A stretch of DNA of 64,000 nt from Glebionis coronaria (GCA_025667525.1 CM046882.1:526716618-526780617), one strand, 5' to 3'; shown: positions 37,416 to 48,188, numbered from the stretch's first letter. Notes: a model not told the origin generated them from the letters alone. Numbers and translations are program-made.

Positions 37416-39974
37416 TTACATGAGACTACTAGCTGGTATCAAACCAATACCCCGAGTCAATTTAGAATGCTTAGGGAATTCTAACGCCTTCATAAATGGA
37501 TCAGCTAGATTGTCATCTGTATGAACTTTTGCTATCTTGACATCACCCATATCAATGGTCTCTCGAAGATAGTGAACTTTTGCGCGGAATTGTCTAGCAC
37601 CCTTGGTGACTCCGCTTTTATTTGCTATAGTAATGGCTCCAGTATTGTCACAATACATATCAATGGGATCTTCAATTGTGGGCATAATACCAAGCCCATA
37701 AATGAACTTACGAATCCAAACAGCCTCTTTAGCTGCATCAAAAGCAGCTATATACTCAGCTTCTGTAGATGAAGTTGCAAAAATACTTTGCTTTGTGCTC
37801 TTCCAGTCAACAGCACCTCCATTTAGAACGAAAACATATCCAGTCTGAGATTTTAGGTCATCAGCATCTGTCAGATATCCAGCATCAGTGTAGCAAGAAA
37901 CCCTGAGCTCTCGTTTTTCGTCACCACCATAAACCAGAAACATATCCTTAGTATTCCGTAAATACTTAAGAATATTTTTAACAGCAGTCCAGTGAAGTTC
38001 ACCAGTACTCTGTTGAAATCGGCTTGTTATGTTCTGAGAGAACGCAACATCAGGACGAGTACATCTCACATCATACATAATTGATCCTATAGCCGAGGCA
38101 TAAGGAACATTCTGCATGCGTTGCTTTTCAGATGGTGAAATAGCACATTGTGACTTACTCAATTTAGGGCTTTCATGCATTGGGATAGTTCCACGCTTGG
38201 AATTCTCCATATGAAATCTTTTCAAGATTTTCTCAATGTAAGCACTTTGACATAAACCAATTAACCGTCTAGATCTATCTCGGTAGATCTTGATTCCAAG
38301 AATATATGCAGCTTCTCCTAAATCTTTCATAGCAAAACATTTTCCAAGGTAGGCTTTTACCCCTTTCAACATTGGAATATTGTTCCCCATGAGCAATATG
38401 TAATCAACATATAGAATTAGAAAAGTAACATTACTCCCACTGGCTTTGTGATATACACATGGCTCATCTTGATTCTGACTGAAACCGAATTTCTTAATCT
38501 CATCATCAAAACGCTTATTCCATTGCCTAGATGCTTGCTTAAGTCCATAAATGGAACGCTTGAGCTTGCATACTCGGTTAGGATATTTAGGATCGACAAA
38601 ACCCTCAGGTTGCACCATGTAGACTTCTTCGGAAAGATGTCCATTGAGGAAGGCAGTTTTGACATCCATTTGCCAAATCTCATAGTCATAGAACGCGGCT
38701 ATGGCTATAAGAATCCTTATAGCTCTAATGTCTGCTACAGGAGAAAAGGTGTCTTCATAATCAACCCCGTAGGTTTGAGTGAAGCCCTTTGCTACAAGAC
38801 GAGCTTTAAAGGTGTGTACTTTGCCATCCATGTCCGTCTTTTTCTTGAATAGCCACTTGCTACCAACGGTTCTACCGTTAGGTGGAAGATCAACTAATAC
38901 CCAGACATCATTATCTTTCATGGATTGCATCTCCACATTCATCGCATTAAGCCATTTTTCGAATTCAGGATCCAATAATGCAGCTTTATAGTTAGCGGGT
39001 TCTCCAAGATCCCCTAACTCATGCTCCTCAGCATCGACGTATAAACACATTCGATCTGGGGCACGGCGTGTCCTAGAGGACTTACGAATGGGATTGATAT
39101 CACTTTGAGGTTCTTCAATTTCTTGATCATCCTCATCATGATCTAAGCCAGTGTCATCAGAAGGATTTGTATCTTCATCTTGAATAATTTCAAGATCTTC
39201 TATACTCCCACTTGCTTCTTGATCTAAGAGATTACTCTCAAAGAACTCAGCATTCCGAGCAACAATAACTTTGTTCTCAGGTGGGTAGTAGAAGGAATAT
39301 CCCATCATTTCCTTTGGGTATCCTACAAAGATACACTTAATAGATCTGGGTTCTAGTTTGTCAGGTTTGGTCATCGTATCACGTTTAACCAAAGCTTCAC
39401 AACCCCAGACTCTTAAGTAAGACAACTTAGGGGCTTGCCCATGCCATACTTCGTATGGTGTCTTTTCAACCTTCTTAGTTGGAACCATGTTGAGTATACG
39501 TACAGCAGACTCAAGGGCATAATCCCAAAAGGACTTTGGAAGAGTAGTTTGACTCATCATAGATCGAACCATGTCTAGCAGTGTTCGATTCCTCCTCTCA
39601 GACACCCCATTATGTTGAAGTGTGTAGGGAGGAGTTCGATGGGCAATAATCTCATGCTCCTTAAGATGATCCAAAATCTCTTGACTCATATATTCACCTC
39701 CACGATCAGATCGTAGTGATTTTATGGTCTTACCGAGTTGATTTTCTACTTCCTTTTGAAACACTTTAAATGTCTCAAACACTTCATGTTTATGCTTTAA
39801 CAAGTAAACATAACCATACCGACTAAAGTCGTCAGTAAAAGTGACAAAGTAGTTAGCTCCTTGCCTTGACACGATTCTAAATGGGCCACAAACATCAGTA
39901 TGTATTAGTCCAAGTAGATCTTTAGCCCTTTCCACTTGATGTGAATAGAGTTTTCTTGCCATCTTCCCAGACAT
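37416..39974 (-). pseudogene. Copia-2 pol: integrase core, RT, RNase H (852-codon open frame)
   Basis: An 852-residue uninterrupted frame. Integrase core: IHTDVCGPFR, FVTFTDDFSRYGYVYL, SDRGGEYMS, then HNGVSERRNRTLLDMVR (D,D,E present). RT: GSKWLFKKKTDMDGK, FKARLVAKGFTQTYGVDYEDTFS, WQMDVKTAFLNG with the first Asp intact. The YVDD box reads YVDY: the Tyr codon is at 38400-38402, one base from Asp. RNase H: CYTDAGYLTDADD, STEAEYIAAFDA, MYCDNTGAI. The frame continues upstream past a TGA (40022-40024) into the integrase zinc finger and protease, so the listed start is only the first Met after that stop. Confidence 0.93.
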
Positions 39975-41062
39975 ACAAGATACACACTTTTCAAATGACT
40001 TAATGTCAGTTGAGGTGAGAAGTCAATCATATTGCAACTTCTCCATGCGTTTCTTGCTTATGTGTCCAAGACGACAATGCCACAAGAGAGTAGAGTCCAA
40101 AGTTAATTTGGCTCTTTTATTGCTAACAACAAACATAGAACTATCATTTGTTTTAGAACAAGCCATATCAATTTCATAAATGCCATCCCCTCGGGGAGTA
40201 GCCGTAAAATAAACAACGTTATTCCTAGAAACTGAAATTGCATTATTCGAATAAAACAGTTTACAAAACCATCTTTAAACAAACCAGAAACTGAAATAAT
40301 CCCTCTAGTGATAGAGGGAGCATAATGACAATTGTTCAAAACAATAACTAATCCACTAGGGAGACATAAATGATAATTTCCAATAGCCTCGACTCCTGCA
40401 CGTTGACCATTGCCCATGTACAGATTCAAAGCTCTTGGATTCAGCTTCTTACTTCCCCTTAGACCCTGAGTATTATTACAAATGTGAGTACCACAACCAG
40501 TGTCATATACCCATGAATTACTCGGAAGGGAATATAGTTCTATAGTGAAAATACCTGAAGTGTTGGCTTCTTGAGACAACCTCTTCTTTTTCTGCAACTC
40601 GGCTAAGTGCTCGGGACAGTTCCATTTCCAATGACCTATCTGACCACAATTGTGACAGGGGTCGTCCTTAGCAGGATTATCCTTTTTGGGTGGTGGAGGA
40701 TTTCTGTTCTTGGGAGCATAAGATGGTTTGTGCTCGGGAGCATAAGCCAGCTTATTCTTTCCATTACCATAATTCCCCTTCGCAGCCTTAGGCGGTTTTC
40801 TACCTTGGTTTTTCTGGACCTTGCCTGCACGCACATTATGAAGTGCAGGTGAAACAAACTTCTTGGGAAGTGTCTGCTCATGTTGTTTAAGCATGGCATG
40901 CAGTTCATTCACCGAATTCACAGTCTTCCCCATGCCATGCATGTGGAAGTTTTGAACGAAACTGTCATACTCCTTGAAAAGGCCTATCAAGATCAGGCTT
41001 ATTCCATAGCTGACAGTCACAGGGTGACCAAGACGCTCCAAGTTCTCAATGTAGCCCTTCAT
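39975..41062 (-). pseudogene. Copia-2 gag C-terminus, protease and integrase zinc finger
   Basis: From 41062: MKGYIENLERLGHPV, a basic Pro/Lys-rich linker, the nucleocapsid knuckle CHNCGQIGHWKWNCPEH (all CCHC residues present), then the protease site SWVYDTGCGTHICNN (catalytic D-T-G). A frameshift near 40265 breaks the protease-integrase linker. The HCRLGH and C-V-S-C-M finger residues follow at about 40080-39970 in another frame, with the TGA at 40022 inside them. Confidence 0.85.
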
Positions 41063-41078
41063 CTTAAGAAATATGAGC

Positions 41079-41489
41079 CTACATTTTGACCTTCCTCAAG
41101 CTTGCACGCGTGAAATTCACGCGCAGTTTGAAGAAGTTCCTGTTCTGCTTGCTTAGAAAACATGTTTTCAGCTCCTGCAACATGTCATATGCTCCGAGAT
41201 GGGTTAGATTTCGTTGGATCTCTAAATCCATAGTCATGAGAATAAGGGCAGCAATGTCCTTTGACCCTTTGACCCAAGCAGCATGAGCTGCAAGAGCATC
41301 GGGAGGGACTTGGTGACCAGGAGTTGCAACAGGTGCAGCAGGAATTAGATGTTCCAAGTATTGTTCCTTGTCTTCAGCTGATAGGATAATGCACAACTGG
41401 CGGTACCAATCAATGAAGTTAGGCCCAGTGAGTTTGTGTTTCTCGAAGAAACTCCTGAGTACCGAATTATTTCCGACATTGGTAGTCAT
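41079..41489 (-). pseudogene. Copia-2 gag N-terminal part
   Basis: Starts at 41489 (MTTNVGNNSVLRSFFEKHKL); contains GPNFIDWYRQLCIILS and YDMLQELKTCF, standard Copia gag features. The frame is lost near 41085 and gag resumes at 41062 in another frame. Confidence 0.88.
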
Positions 41490-42855
41490 CTACAATTAAA
41501 AAGTTCAAACAATTAGTATTTTCGATAATTACATTCTTAATAGAATTAACTACCCAATTAATTACTAATTAAGACTAATATCCATCTTGTACTCCCACTC
41601 ATTACAAAAGGACTGTCCAATATGTAAACAAGTGGGGCAAGAGGTAAGCGACGAGCGTTAATTGCATAACATGCAACTCTTAGACTTTATGAGACCGTTC
41701 AAGACACTAGTAAAACGGTAGTAATGTCATGAGCATGTTTAGTCTCATCTTATGCCTCGGGTCCAGGGTCTGACCGTGCATACTCGAGTTAAGTTAACCA
41801 AGCAAGAACATGCAAATATCACACAGGGTCTGACCGTCGTGAAAAATTTGCCATGGGTTTGACAAGGCCCTTAGGACTGTCCAGAGAAGCCAAATCAAAT
41901 GCACGTGTTCTTAGTTGGCTGGCATACACTTAAATTTCACATAGGGTATAGCACATAAATGTGGTAAAACATGTGTACAAAGAAGCATGTAAACAACTTT
42001 GTAGCACGAATTTTAAAAACTTTTAGTAATGACACTGTAGTGATCTACGATGGTTCATGGTAGCTCCAATCGAACTCGCAAGCAAGCGCAGGACCAGACC
42101 AGCGCAAGGCAATAGTCGGATATCCTTTAGGTGTGACTGTGCGCACCGGCTTATACCCGCCTTATAGTTTGTTCTAGTGGGTGAGCCGTACATCCCATGA
42201 GTCCATAGCGTCTAGTTTTTATTTCACGAAAGCTTGTTTCAATAGTGTTTAGGTCCTTTTATTTTATAAAACACTTTTCCACGTAACACATAACCGGTCA
42301 CAATGAGCATGTATTTATGCGTGTAAAATATTGACCAATTTTAATGTCATGTTTCTCTATAAGTATTTATCCATATTGCATGTAATTTAGGTGTTTTGAA
42401 AACATGTAACAATAATGCAATTAGGAAAACAAATACAACAAACATAAGACATTAAATAAACATATAAATCCGAGACCCCGAAGAGTCTTCCCCAAACGAA
42501 GAACCATAAGACTCTCATTAGGTTTTCATCAAGTACCTAAATCGCCCCATGCATCACATTACGTGATTGTAGTGAGTCTTATAGCCGGATAACACATAAA
42601 ATAATCATGGCAAAAAATTAACAATTAATTTTTATTTTATTGTATTTTATGTATTCTAATGAACCCTTTAATTTTAATTATATGTTTCTATCTAACAATT
42701 AATTTTAATAATTACTTGTTATTTTTTATAAATAATGACAAGTACACAATTTAATTGTCAAATAAAAATAAAACAAATAACTAAATTAGGTTTCATGCAT
42801 GTGGTTTCGCGTGTTTATTTAAAACGTGTAACCCATAACCACCAAACGAGCATTA
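41490..42855 (-). other. Copia-2 5' leader (untranslated)
   Basis: 1.37 kb between the primer site and the gag ATG; no long frame. Part of it (41500-41770) matches the leader fragment at 26590-26990. It also holds a three-part block at 42080-42172 that recurs in the Athila-like leader (59061-59156). Confidence 0.7.
42080..42172 (-). other. Conserved leader block, Copia-2 copy
   Basis: Plus-strand pieces in order: AAGCAAGCGCAGGA (42080-42093), TCCTTTAGGT (42123-42132) and a 22-mer starting TTATACCCGCC (42151-42172). The same three pieces, in the same order and near-identical spacing, occur in the unrelated Athila-like element at 59061-59156. Role unknown; candidates are RNA packaging, translation or a splice or dimer signal in the genomic RNA. 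Confidence 0.6.
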
Positions 42856-42867
42856 CTCGTGATGCCA
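42856..42867 (-). other. Copia-2 primer-binding site (divergent)
   Basis: Minus strand TGGCATCACGAG, 1 nt inside the LTR end. It resembles the Met-type site TGGTATCAGAGC but with several differences, so the primer tRNA is uncertain. Confidence 0.5.
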
Positions 42868-42868
42868 C

Positions 42869-43914
42869 TGTTGGGATTTAATACCTAGTTAACCATGTAA
42901 CTACGAGTGCGCAGCGGAATGGATCTAGTTTGAGCAATTATGATTAACACGTAATTAATAATAAATAATGGAGTAAACGCGAAAACTAACCTTCGTCCAA
43001 AATCAATGAAAATAAAACGAGTGATAAAATATACCACCTCTACGGTTGCTCACACAAACACTACTAACGAGTACGTCCCGGTAATGCTAGCCGAAACCCA
43101 CGTATACCCAAACACCTAGTGTCGTAGCCCAAAACGGATCAAAAACTAAAACAGCCTAAACTGTAGTTTTGTCCGATATCCAGCACTGTCTAATAAACCA
43201 GATCTCCGTGTTGTCCGATATCTGACAACACTGTGCGACAGAAAATGCTTGTTCTGTCCGAGAACGATCAGTAGAGACCCAAAAGCTTCAATAAGCTGTT
43301 GCACCTTTAACAACTTATAAACCTTCGTTTAAGACTTTGTTTTAGCAAACTTAGAATTGATTCTAAGTTACTAAACCACCTTGGATTGAATATAATGCAA
43401 GTGTTTGGTTGTGATTTGAGATGTAATTCAAAAACTATAAACCCTAATATTAGGTTTATGGATTTGAATGAAGAAGATGGGAAAACAGAGACTATTGCTG
43501 TGTTTTATGTGATGTTAGTCGTGAGTTATGAGCAGGGATGAGGGGTTTATATACCTTTCAAACCCTAGTTGAGATAATGCTTAAAATTGAATTTTAAGCC
43601 TTATCCCAAACACCCCATAACTTATCACAACTCTTCCAATACTTATCACAACCCTCTTTATCTATTATCTCAGCATTCAAAAGAATCTAGACAACCTTAG
43701 TTCCCTTCTAGAACCTTCTATGGGCCAGCCATTAAGGTTTAAGACAGCAAGAAACTTGTCTACAACGTTTTATGTCCAAACGGGTCAAATTGGGTCGTTT
43801 TGAAAGGTTCAAACGCGGATCATAATACATACTCTTGTGTTCTAGTGTGTGTGCCCCCAATAGGCTCACACACCCCTAGCCACATTTGTGTATTCCAACG
43901 AGCATGAACTAACA
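42869..43914 (-). repeat. Copia-2 5' LTR (1046 bp)
   Basis: Matches 35501-36545; TATA motif at 43545-43554 (minus). Followed at 43915 by the target duplication CTGCA and the resumption of unit B sequence. Confidence 0.93.
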
Positions 43915-43919
43915 CTGCA

Positions 43920-44701
43920 CGTCTGTAAAAACCTAATCACGTACAAGTTGATGTTACTCTGCTTATTCTTTTATAGATTACGTAAATATGCACATACTTG
44001 TTGATCTTACCTTTTTTTGGCAAAAGATGATGAATATGAAAAGAAACACCAAGTATCCACATGATGATACAATCAAAGAATGCAACAAAACATCCCATAT
44101 TATGACATGATAACAAACTTGAAACTGCTACATGCAACATTGAAATTCAAAACAGTTGCTATCGACGACACTACATGAACCAGCAACTAAAACTAAGATT
44201 TTAAGACAACTTGGATTCTTAAAAACTTGAGAGCAAATTTGATGCTTAAACCTTGATATAACTGTACTAGAAAGTTGAAAGTGGTGCACTTGAAACACTT
44301 TTTGAATCTTGTTGCTCTTATTTTAGAAGTGGCAACTTCAACCCATAAATAACTTGCATACACATAGTTATTTTTTCTGAAAAGCAACTGTTTCAGTAGC
44401 TGGAAAAAGAAAAGATTTGGAAATGTTAGTTTGTTTCTCTCATGATCTATGTTTCATGTTTGTTAGGTAAACATAGGTGTTCTTTCTGCATGTTATTAGT
44501 TTGGGGTGTCTGTAATTATTTTTTCTGCATATCTTCGTATCTCCTTAAAATTCAAAGTGCTTATTTGAGATGAAACTAATATCATTTTTTGTAGTTTATA
44601 ATTTGACCTTTTACTGTTTCTAAGTGTCATTGCCTTTTACAGAATAAGCAAATCCAACCACCCCCGTAAGTATCTAAATAACATATAATTAAAGAACCAT
44701 G
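43920..44701. other. Right remainder of unit B and adjacent unique sequence
   Basis: 43920-44639 repeats 30888-31607; 44640-44701 is unique. By position it is intron or 3' region of the METTL16-like gene. No exon recognised. Confidence 0.4.
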
Positions 44702-44930
44702 AAAACTTGGCGTGGCAATTTATCCAGCTTTTAAAGATCCTCTAACCAAAAGTGTTCCTTGAATCTGCTCAAAAACCAACAATCAACATATTTACGCGAA
44801 ACTGTGTATCATTTGAGCATGCATCAATATGGAATGAGGCAGTATTCGATTTACAGGCAGTGCCACTTGCTGTGAAGAAGGACTCAGCTGACTGGAGAAC
44901 ATGAAACGCACTGAACTGGCGTTGGATTCC
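44702..44930 (-). pseudogene. METTL16/FIO1-like C-terminal exon, frameshifted
   Basis: An acceptor TTTACTTCAG ends at 44931, then an open frame FSAFHVLQSAESFFTASGT, CKSNTASFHIDAC and FRVNMLIV. After a one-base frame change near 44775 it continues EQIQGTLLVRGSLKAG to a TAA near 44702-44704. This looks like the plant-specific C-terminal part of the METTL16 (Arabidopsis FIO1) U6/m6A methyltransferase. Recognition is from memory of the family and is less firm than for the catalytic exon at 45444-45626. The frame change indicates a pseudogene. Confidence 0.5.
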
Positions 44931-45443
44931 CTGAAGTAAAACAAAAAGTATTATAGCCAACTTCAGTATATAACTCAAACCAGTATCGAATATATTAAGT
45001 AGATAAAAGTAGTATGTTTAACGGATAGGATACACACTTTATGTTTCAGAATATCTGTTCAAATATACACATTTTTCTGATTAGTTGTCAACAACTCAGA
45101 ACATTTATTTTTCAGATTTTTACAACTTCAATTAGCAGGATTACATCCAAACACGACGGTTAATGGCCGATTTAGTAGATTATGTGTCTCATTTAATATA
45201 ACATAAACACTTTGAACGGCACATCCAGAGTACGGACACCACTTTACATCCTTAGTAGCATATTGCTATTCATATACATCCTTGTTATTAGATTATTGTC
45301 CATATTATATGACCAATAAAAAAGTTTTGAGCCTTTTCGATGGTGCATATACAGGTTGTTTCTCAAACCAAAAAATCAACTAAAATTCGTTTACTTTATT
45401 TGCAATTTGCCAAGTACAAAATATTGTAGTAAATGTTTAATAC
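44931..45443 (-). other. Intron-like gap in METTL16-like locus
   Basis: About 510 bp in which the exons for the rest of the methyltransferase domain (downstream of the catalytic motif exon) should lie. I see no coding sequence, so those exons appear deleted. Confidence 0.45.
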
Positions 45444-45626
45444 CTGAAAGATTGTTTAATCTGAAAGTTGTCTTGAATTATTCGACTAATAAACCCTTGT
45501 ACTCCACCAGGCCAGACCATCTCTGCTGCGATCCCAGCACAAGAGGTGTTTTGATTAAGCCTTGATTCTTCCATTGACTCAAAGATAGGAGGATTACACA
45601 TGCAAAAGTCAAACTCCTCACCACAC
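45444..45626 (-). pseudogene. METTL16/FIO1-like catalytic-motif exon
   Basis: 183 bp exon with acceptor TTGTAG before 45626 and donor AG-GTATTA after 45444, phases 2/2. It encodes EEFDFCMCNPPIFESMEES, then TSCAGIAAEMVWPGG and FISRIIQDNFQIKQSF, a clear match to the METTL16 family segment carrying the NPPF catalytic motif of N6-adenine methyltransferases. Here the motif reads NPPI, losing the aromatic residue. The family methylates U6 snRNA and structured mRNAs; FIO1 affects flowering and the clock in Arabidopsis (family knowledge). Upstream exons are cut off 13 bp away by a gypsy LTR and downstream exons are missing, so this locus is a pseudogene. A functional copy is expected elsewhere. Confidence 0.75.
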
Positions 45627-45638
45627 CTACAAGTATGA

Positions 45639-45980
45639 TGTAACATACACAAACTACTAGTGTGAATTAGGATAGATCAATCAGAATCAATAACATAATG
45701 GGAAGTTGAAGTCATGAACTCAACTCAAAACTATGAATTGAATGATTGGTGAGTGTATTATTGATGTTTATGGAAACAGTTACAAGACTTGAGAGAGAAA
45801 ATTAGAAATACAAAACATGAAAATGAATGAATGTAACTAGAGGGTTATTTACAGAACAGGGGTGGTGGTTGGTTTGGAGGGAAAGACAAGTTTGACTTTA
45901 GAAAGTCAACTATGACGTGTTTAAACCAATCAATGACTGCCACGTGTCATAACCGTTGCCTTTGAATTGTGTAGCTAACA
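45639..45980 (-). repeat. Gypsy LTR (about 342 bp)
   Basis: Plus strand TGTAACATAC to AGCTAACA. The inner end is fixed by the adjacent polypurine tract; the outer end is inferred from the TG start. The partner LTR is not in the window. Confidence 0.55.
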
Positions 45981-46399
45981 ATGCCTTACCCTTCTCTTTA
46001 TCTTTGTCCTCAAGGATCAATAGAAAAATCAAGAACCTCGTTTGGATGTCTTCATAAGATTCCCAAGTAGCATCTTCCACTGAACAGTTGGCCTAATGAA
46101 TCAACAACTGAACAACCACCCTACTCTTCTTTTTGACCATCCTTCTGTCTAACACTACTAGAGGAGAAACTGCAACGAGACCATCTTCTTGGCATTGTGG
46201 AAAACTTCCCATAGCAGCCACTTATGTCTTACACTTCTTGAGTTGAGACACATGAAACACACTGTGTACTTGAGCGGAGTTCCAACTTGTAAGCCACATG
46301 TCCAATCTTCTTAAGCACTTTGAAATATCCATAATACTTAGCTGACAATTTGTGACAGTTTGTGTTGAGAACTTTGTCTAGTAGTGATCAGTCTATAAG

Positions 46400-47190
46400 G
46401 TTGCAGCTTTGAATAAACCTAATCACCTTCCTCAAAATTCTTGTCTGATCCGTGCCTATCTGCCATAGTCTTCATCCTATCTTGAGATGAAACTAAAGCA
46501 ACTTGATAGCTTGTTCCCGGGCCATCAAAGCCCTGTCCACAACTTCCACTCTACATTCTCCAGCTTCATAAGTCACATACTGAGGAGGTGTTTGGCTATA
46601 CACCACTTCAAAGGGAGTGGTGCTAACTGAGCTATGAAACTTGGTGTTGTACCAAAACTCTACCAATGGCAACCAACTAGTCCACTCTTTAGGATTCTCA
46701 CCTGTCATACACGGTAGATAACATTCCAAAGTCTTGTTCACACCTTTAGTTTGTCCACCTGTTTGTGGATGGTAGTCACTTGACATCTTTAAGTCCACCT
46801 TGAGCATCTTAAACAAGGACTTACAGAACAGGCTAGTAATATTTTTATCTCTGTCACTCACTGTAGTCTTTGGTAATCCATGTAACTTGTATATATTTTC
46901 CTTAAACTGTTAAGCTACTTGGGTTGCTGTGTATGTATGAGATAGTGGAATCAAATGGGCATATTTGATAAGCCTGTCTAGTTTTACCATGATAACAGTT
47001 TTGCCATTAGAGATAAACAACCTATCAATGAAGTCCATAAAGATAGTTTCCCATATTTTCTTAGGAATTGGTAATGGTTGCAACAGTCCTAGTAAAGCAG
47101 CTAAATCAGCTTTGTTTTTGTGACAAACATCACACTGCCCAACTACTTGCTTGAGAGTTTTCCTTAGTCCTTTCTAGTAGAACCAATTAT
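46400..47190 (-). pseudogene. Gypsy integrase with C-terminal domain, disrupted
   Basis: Zinc-finger end QCDVCHKNKADL near 47110-47145, core MDFIDRLFISNGKTVIMV and DRLIKYAHLIPLSHTYTA, then an open frame 46861-46493: VSDRDKNITSLFCKSLFKML, SSDYHPQTGGQTKGVNKTLECYL, WLPLVEFWYNTKFHSS. D, D and E positions are recognisable. The C-terminal GPF-like part (EEGD, KLQPYRLITTRQ) follows to about 46280 in another frame. Frameshifts and stops near 46880-46910 and 46490 disable it. Confidence 0.85.
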
Positions 47191-47205
47191 GTAATATTTT
47201 GAAGT

Positions 47206-47369
47206 CTTTTTGTTATTTTTGCACTCCTCCAAATGGTGCACTTACTTTGTTACGTGTTATATTTGTGTCTTTGTTTTTTGTTGGGCTTGTATCTTGCTAT
47301 TGGGCCTTGTTAATCTTTCTTGGGCTTTCTGGCCGTTGGAGCATATGTCGGAAGCTTTGCTTATATTAC
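47206..47369. other. Unassigned stretch between gypsy and TRIM
   Basis: 164 bp containing GGGCTTGTATCTTGCTATTG, a composition common in LTR ends. No match to another part of this window noticed. Confidence 0.35.
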
Positions 47370-47789
47370 TGATGTAGTTTAAACAAGGATAGATAATTGA
47401 ATCTGTTGATTCCAAGGAATGCCAGAAACAATCCTTCCAACTATCGTTGATTCAAAAAGAATACCGATAATCAGGTAAATCCAACAATCGTTGATTCAAC
47501 GAATACGCGATTATTTGGATGAAATCAAACAGTAAACCCTAACCTGGATTTAAGTTGATTAACAGAAGACTAAAAAGTCATATTTTTTATTCATATCTCA
47601 ATAATCCTTACAATGAATCAAAGTCCTAATTTTATAGGAAAACTAAACTTAGGGAAAAAGAAAACAATATTCTTCCCAGGACACACAAAATAAAAATACT
47701 AAATAAAAGATACACAAAATAAGAAAACTAAACAAAAGATGTCACAAAATAAAACAAAATAAGAAGTTTATTCTTATGCTCCTCCATCA
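47370..47789 (-). repeat. TRIM 3' LTR (420 bp)
   Basis: TGATGTAGTTTAAACAAGG to CTCCTCCATCA; repeats at 48222-48640 with a few substitutions (for example AATACGCG versus AATACCCG). Confidence 0.88.
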
Positions 47790-47849
47790 TTCTCGAGTTT
47801 GTCTCACTCGTCTCTTGTACTCGTAGAATCCAAATTTGTATCCCTTGCA

Positions 47850-48188
47850 TCAAATTACCTTTTTTAAAATGAATCGACCTCTAACCTTGATCGTCTTAAA
47901 ACCCAACTTGTCAACCATGATAGTTTGGATCATTGAAGAATAAATATTATTAGCAACAACTATAGTGTCTTCAATGTTTTCTTCCCCACTAAATTCTTCT
48001 TTCCCGATAAATCCTTCTTCTTCCCCAATGACATCTTCAACATCAATATCATAAACTAGCATATATTCTTCTTCATATTGATCCTCATCAAATATTGGAG
48101 GTCCTTCATAATCATCACTGGCCTCACCATAATCATTCCATTCATCAAAAGATAAACCATCACTCTCAAAAAACGGATATTCTAACAT
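47850..48188 (-). CDS. Small acidic ORF of the TRIM (112 aa)
   Basis: Starts MLEYPFFESDGLSFDEWNDY, very acidic (DYEGPPIFDEDQYEEE, EDVIGEEEGFIGKEE), ending in a basic KTIKVRGRFILKK. The wording resembles the acidic linker found between gag and protease in some plant gypsy polyproteins (inference), so it may be a captured gag-pro linker. No catalytic motif. Whether it is translated is unknown. Confidence 0.4.
   Translation of the reverse strand: MLEYPFFESDGLSFDEWNDYGEASDDYEGPPIFDEDQYEEEYMLVYDIDVEDVIGEEEGFIGKEEFSGEENIEDTIVVANNIYSSMIQTIMVDKLGFKTIKVRGRFILKKVI

Larger units (their letters stand above)
35501..43914 (-). mobile_element. Copia-2: nearly complete Ty1/copia element (8.4 kb)
   Basis: Perfect target duplication CTGCA (35496-35500 and 43915-43919; the empty site is seen once in unit A at 30883-30887). 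LTRs 35501-36545 and 42869-43914 start TGTTGGGATT and end CTAACA. Order on the minus strand: LTR, primer site, 1.4 kb leader, gag, protease, integrase, RT, RNase H, 0.87 kb tail, polypurine tract, LTR. Lesions: gag frameshift near 41080, a second near 40265, TGA near 40022, and an RT catalytic Asp to Tyr change. It looks recent but dead. The pol closely resembles a Copia group I remember as very abundant in Tanacetum. Confidence 0.95.
31606..44639. repeat. Tandem duplication, unit B, interrupted by Copia-2
   Basis: Second unit: 31606-35500 and 43920-44639, with Copia-2 between. It differs from unit A by scattered substitutions, an in-frame 147 bp expansion inside the acidic gene, and small indels. 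A segment of unit A near 27420-27465 (around GCATGAATGGCTAGTCC) is absent here. Sequence right of 44639 is unique and continues the METTL16-like gene, so unit B keeps the original right-hand neighbour. Confidence 0.92.
45639..47205 (-). mobile_element. Gypsy 3' end (integrase plus LTR) inserted in the METTL16-like intron
   Basis: LTR about 45639-45980, a PPT-like AAAGAGAAGGGTAAGGCAT just inside it, and integrase at 46400-47190, all minus strand. The element is cut on the right near 47205. Integrase wording (DRLIKYAHLIPLSHTYTA) differs from what the CRM/Galadriel-type element to the right should have, so it is a separate element. Confidence 0.75.

Noticed and set aside
38448..38852. 134-codon plus-strand open frame
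   Set aside because: Antisense to the conserved Copia-2 RT.
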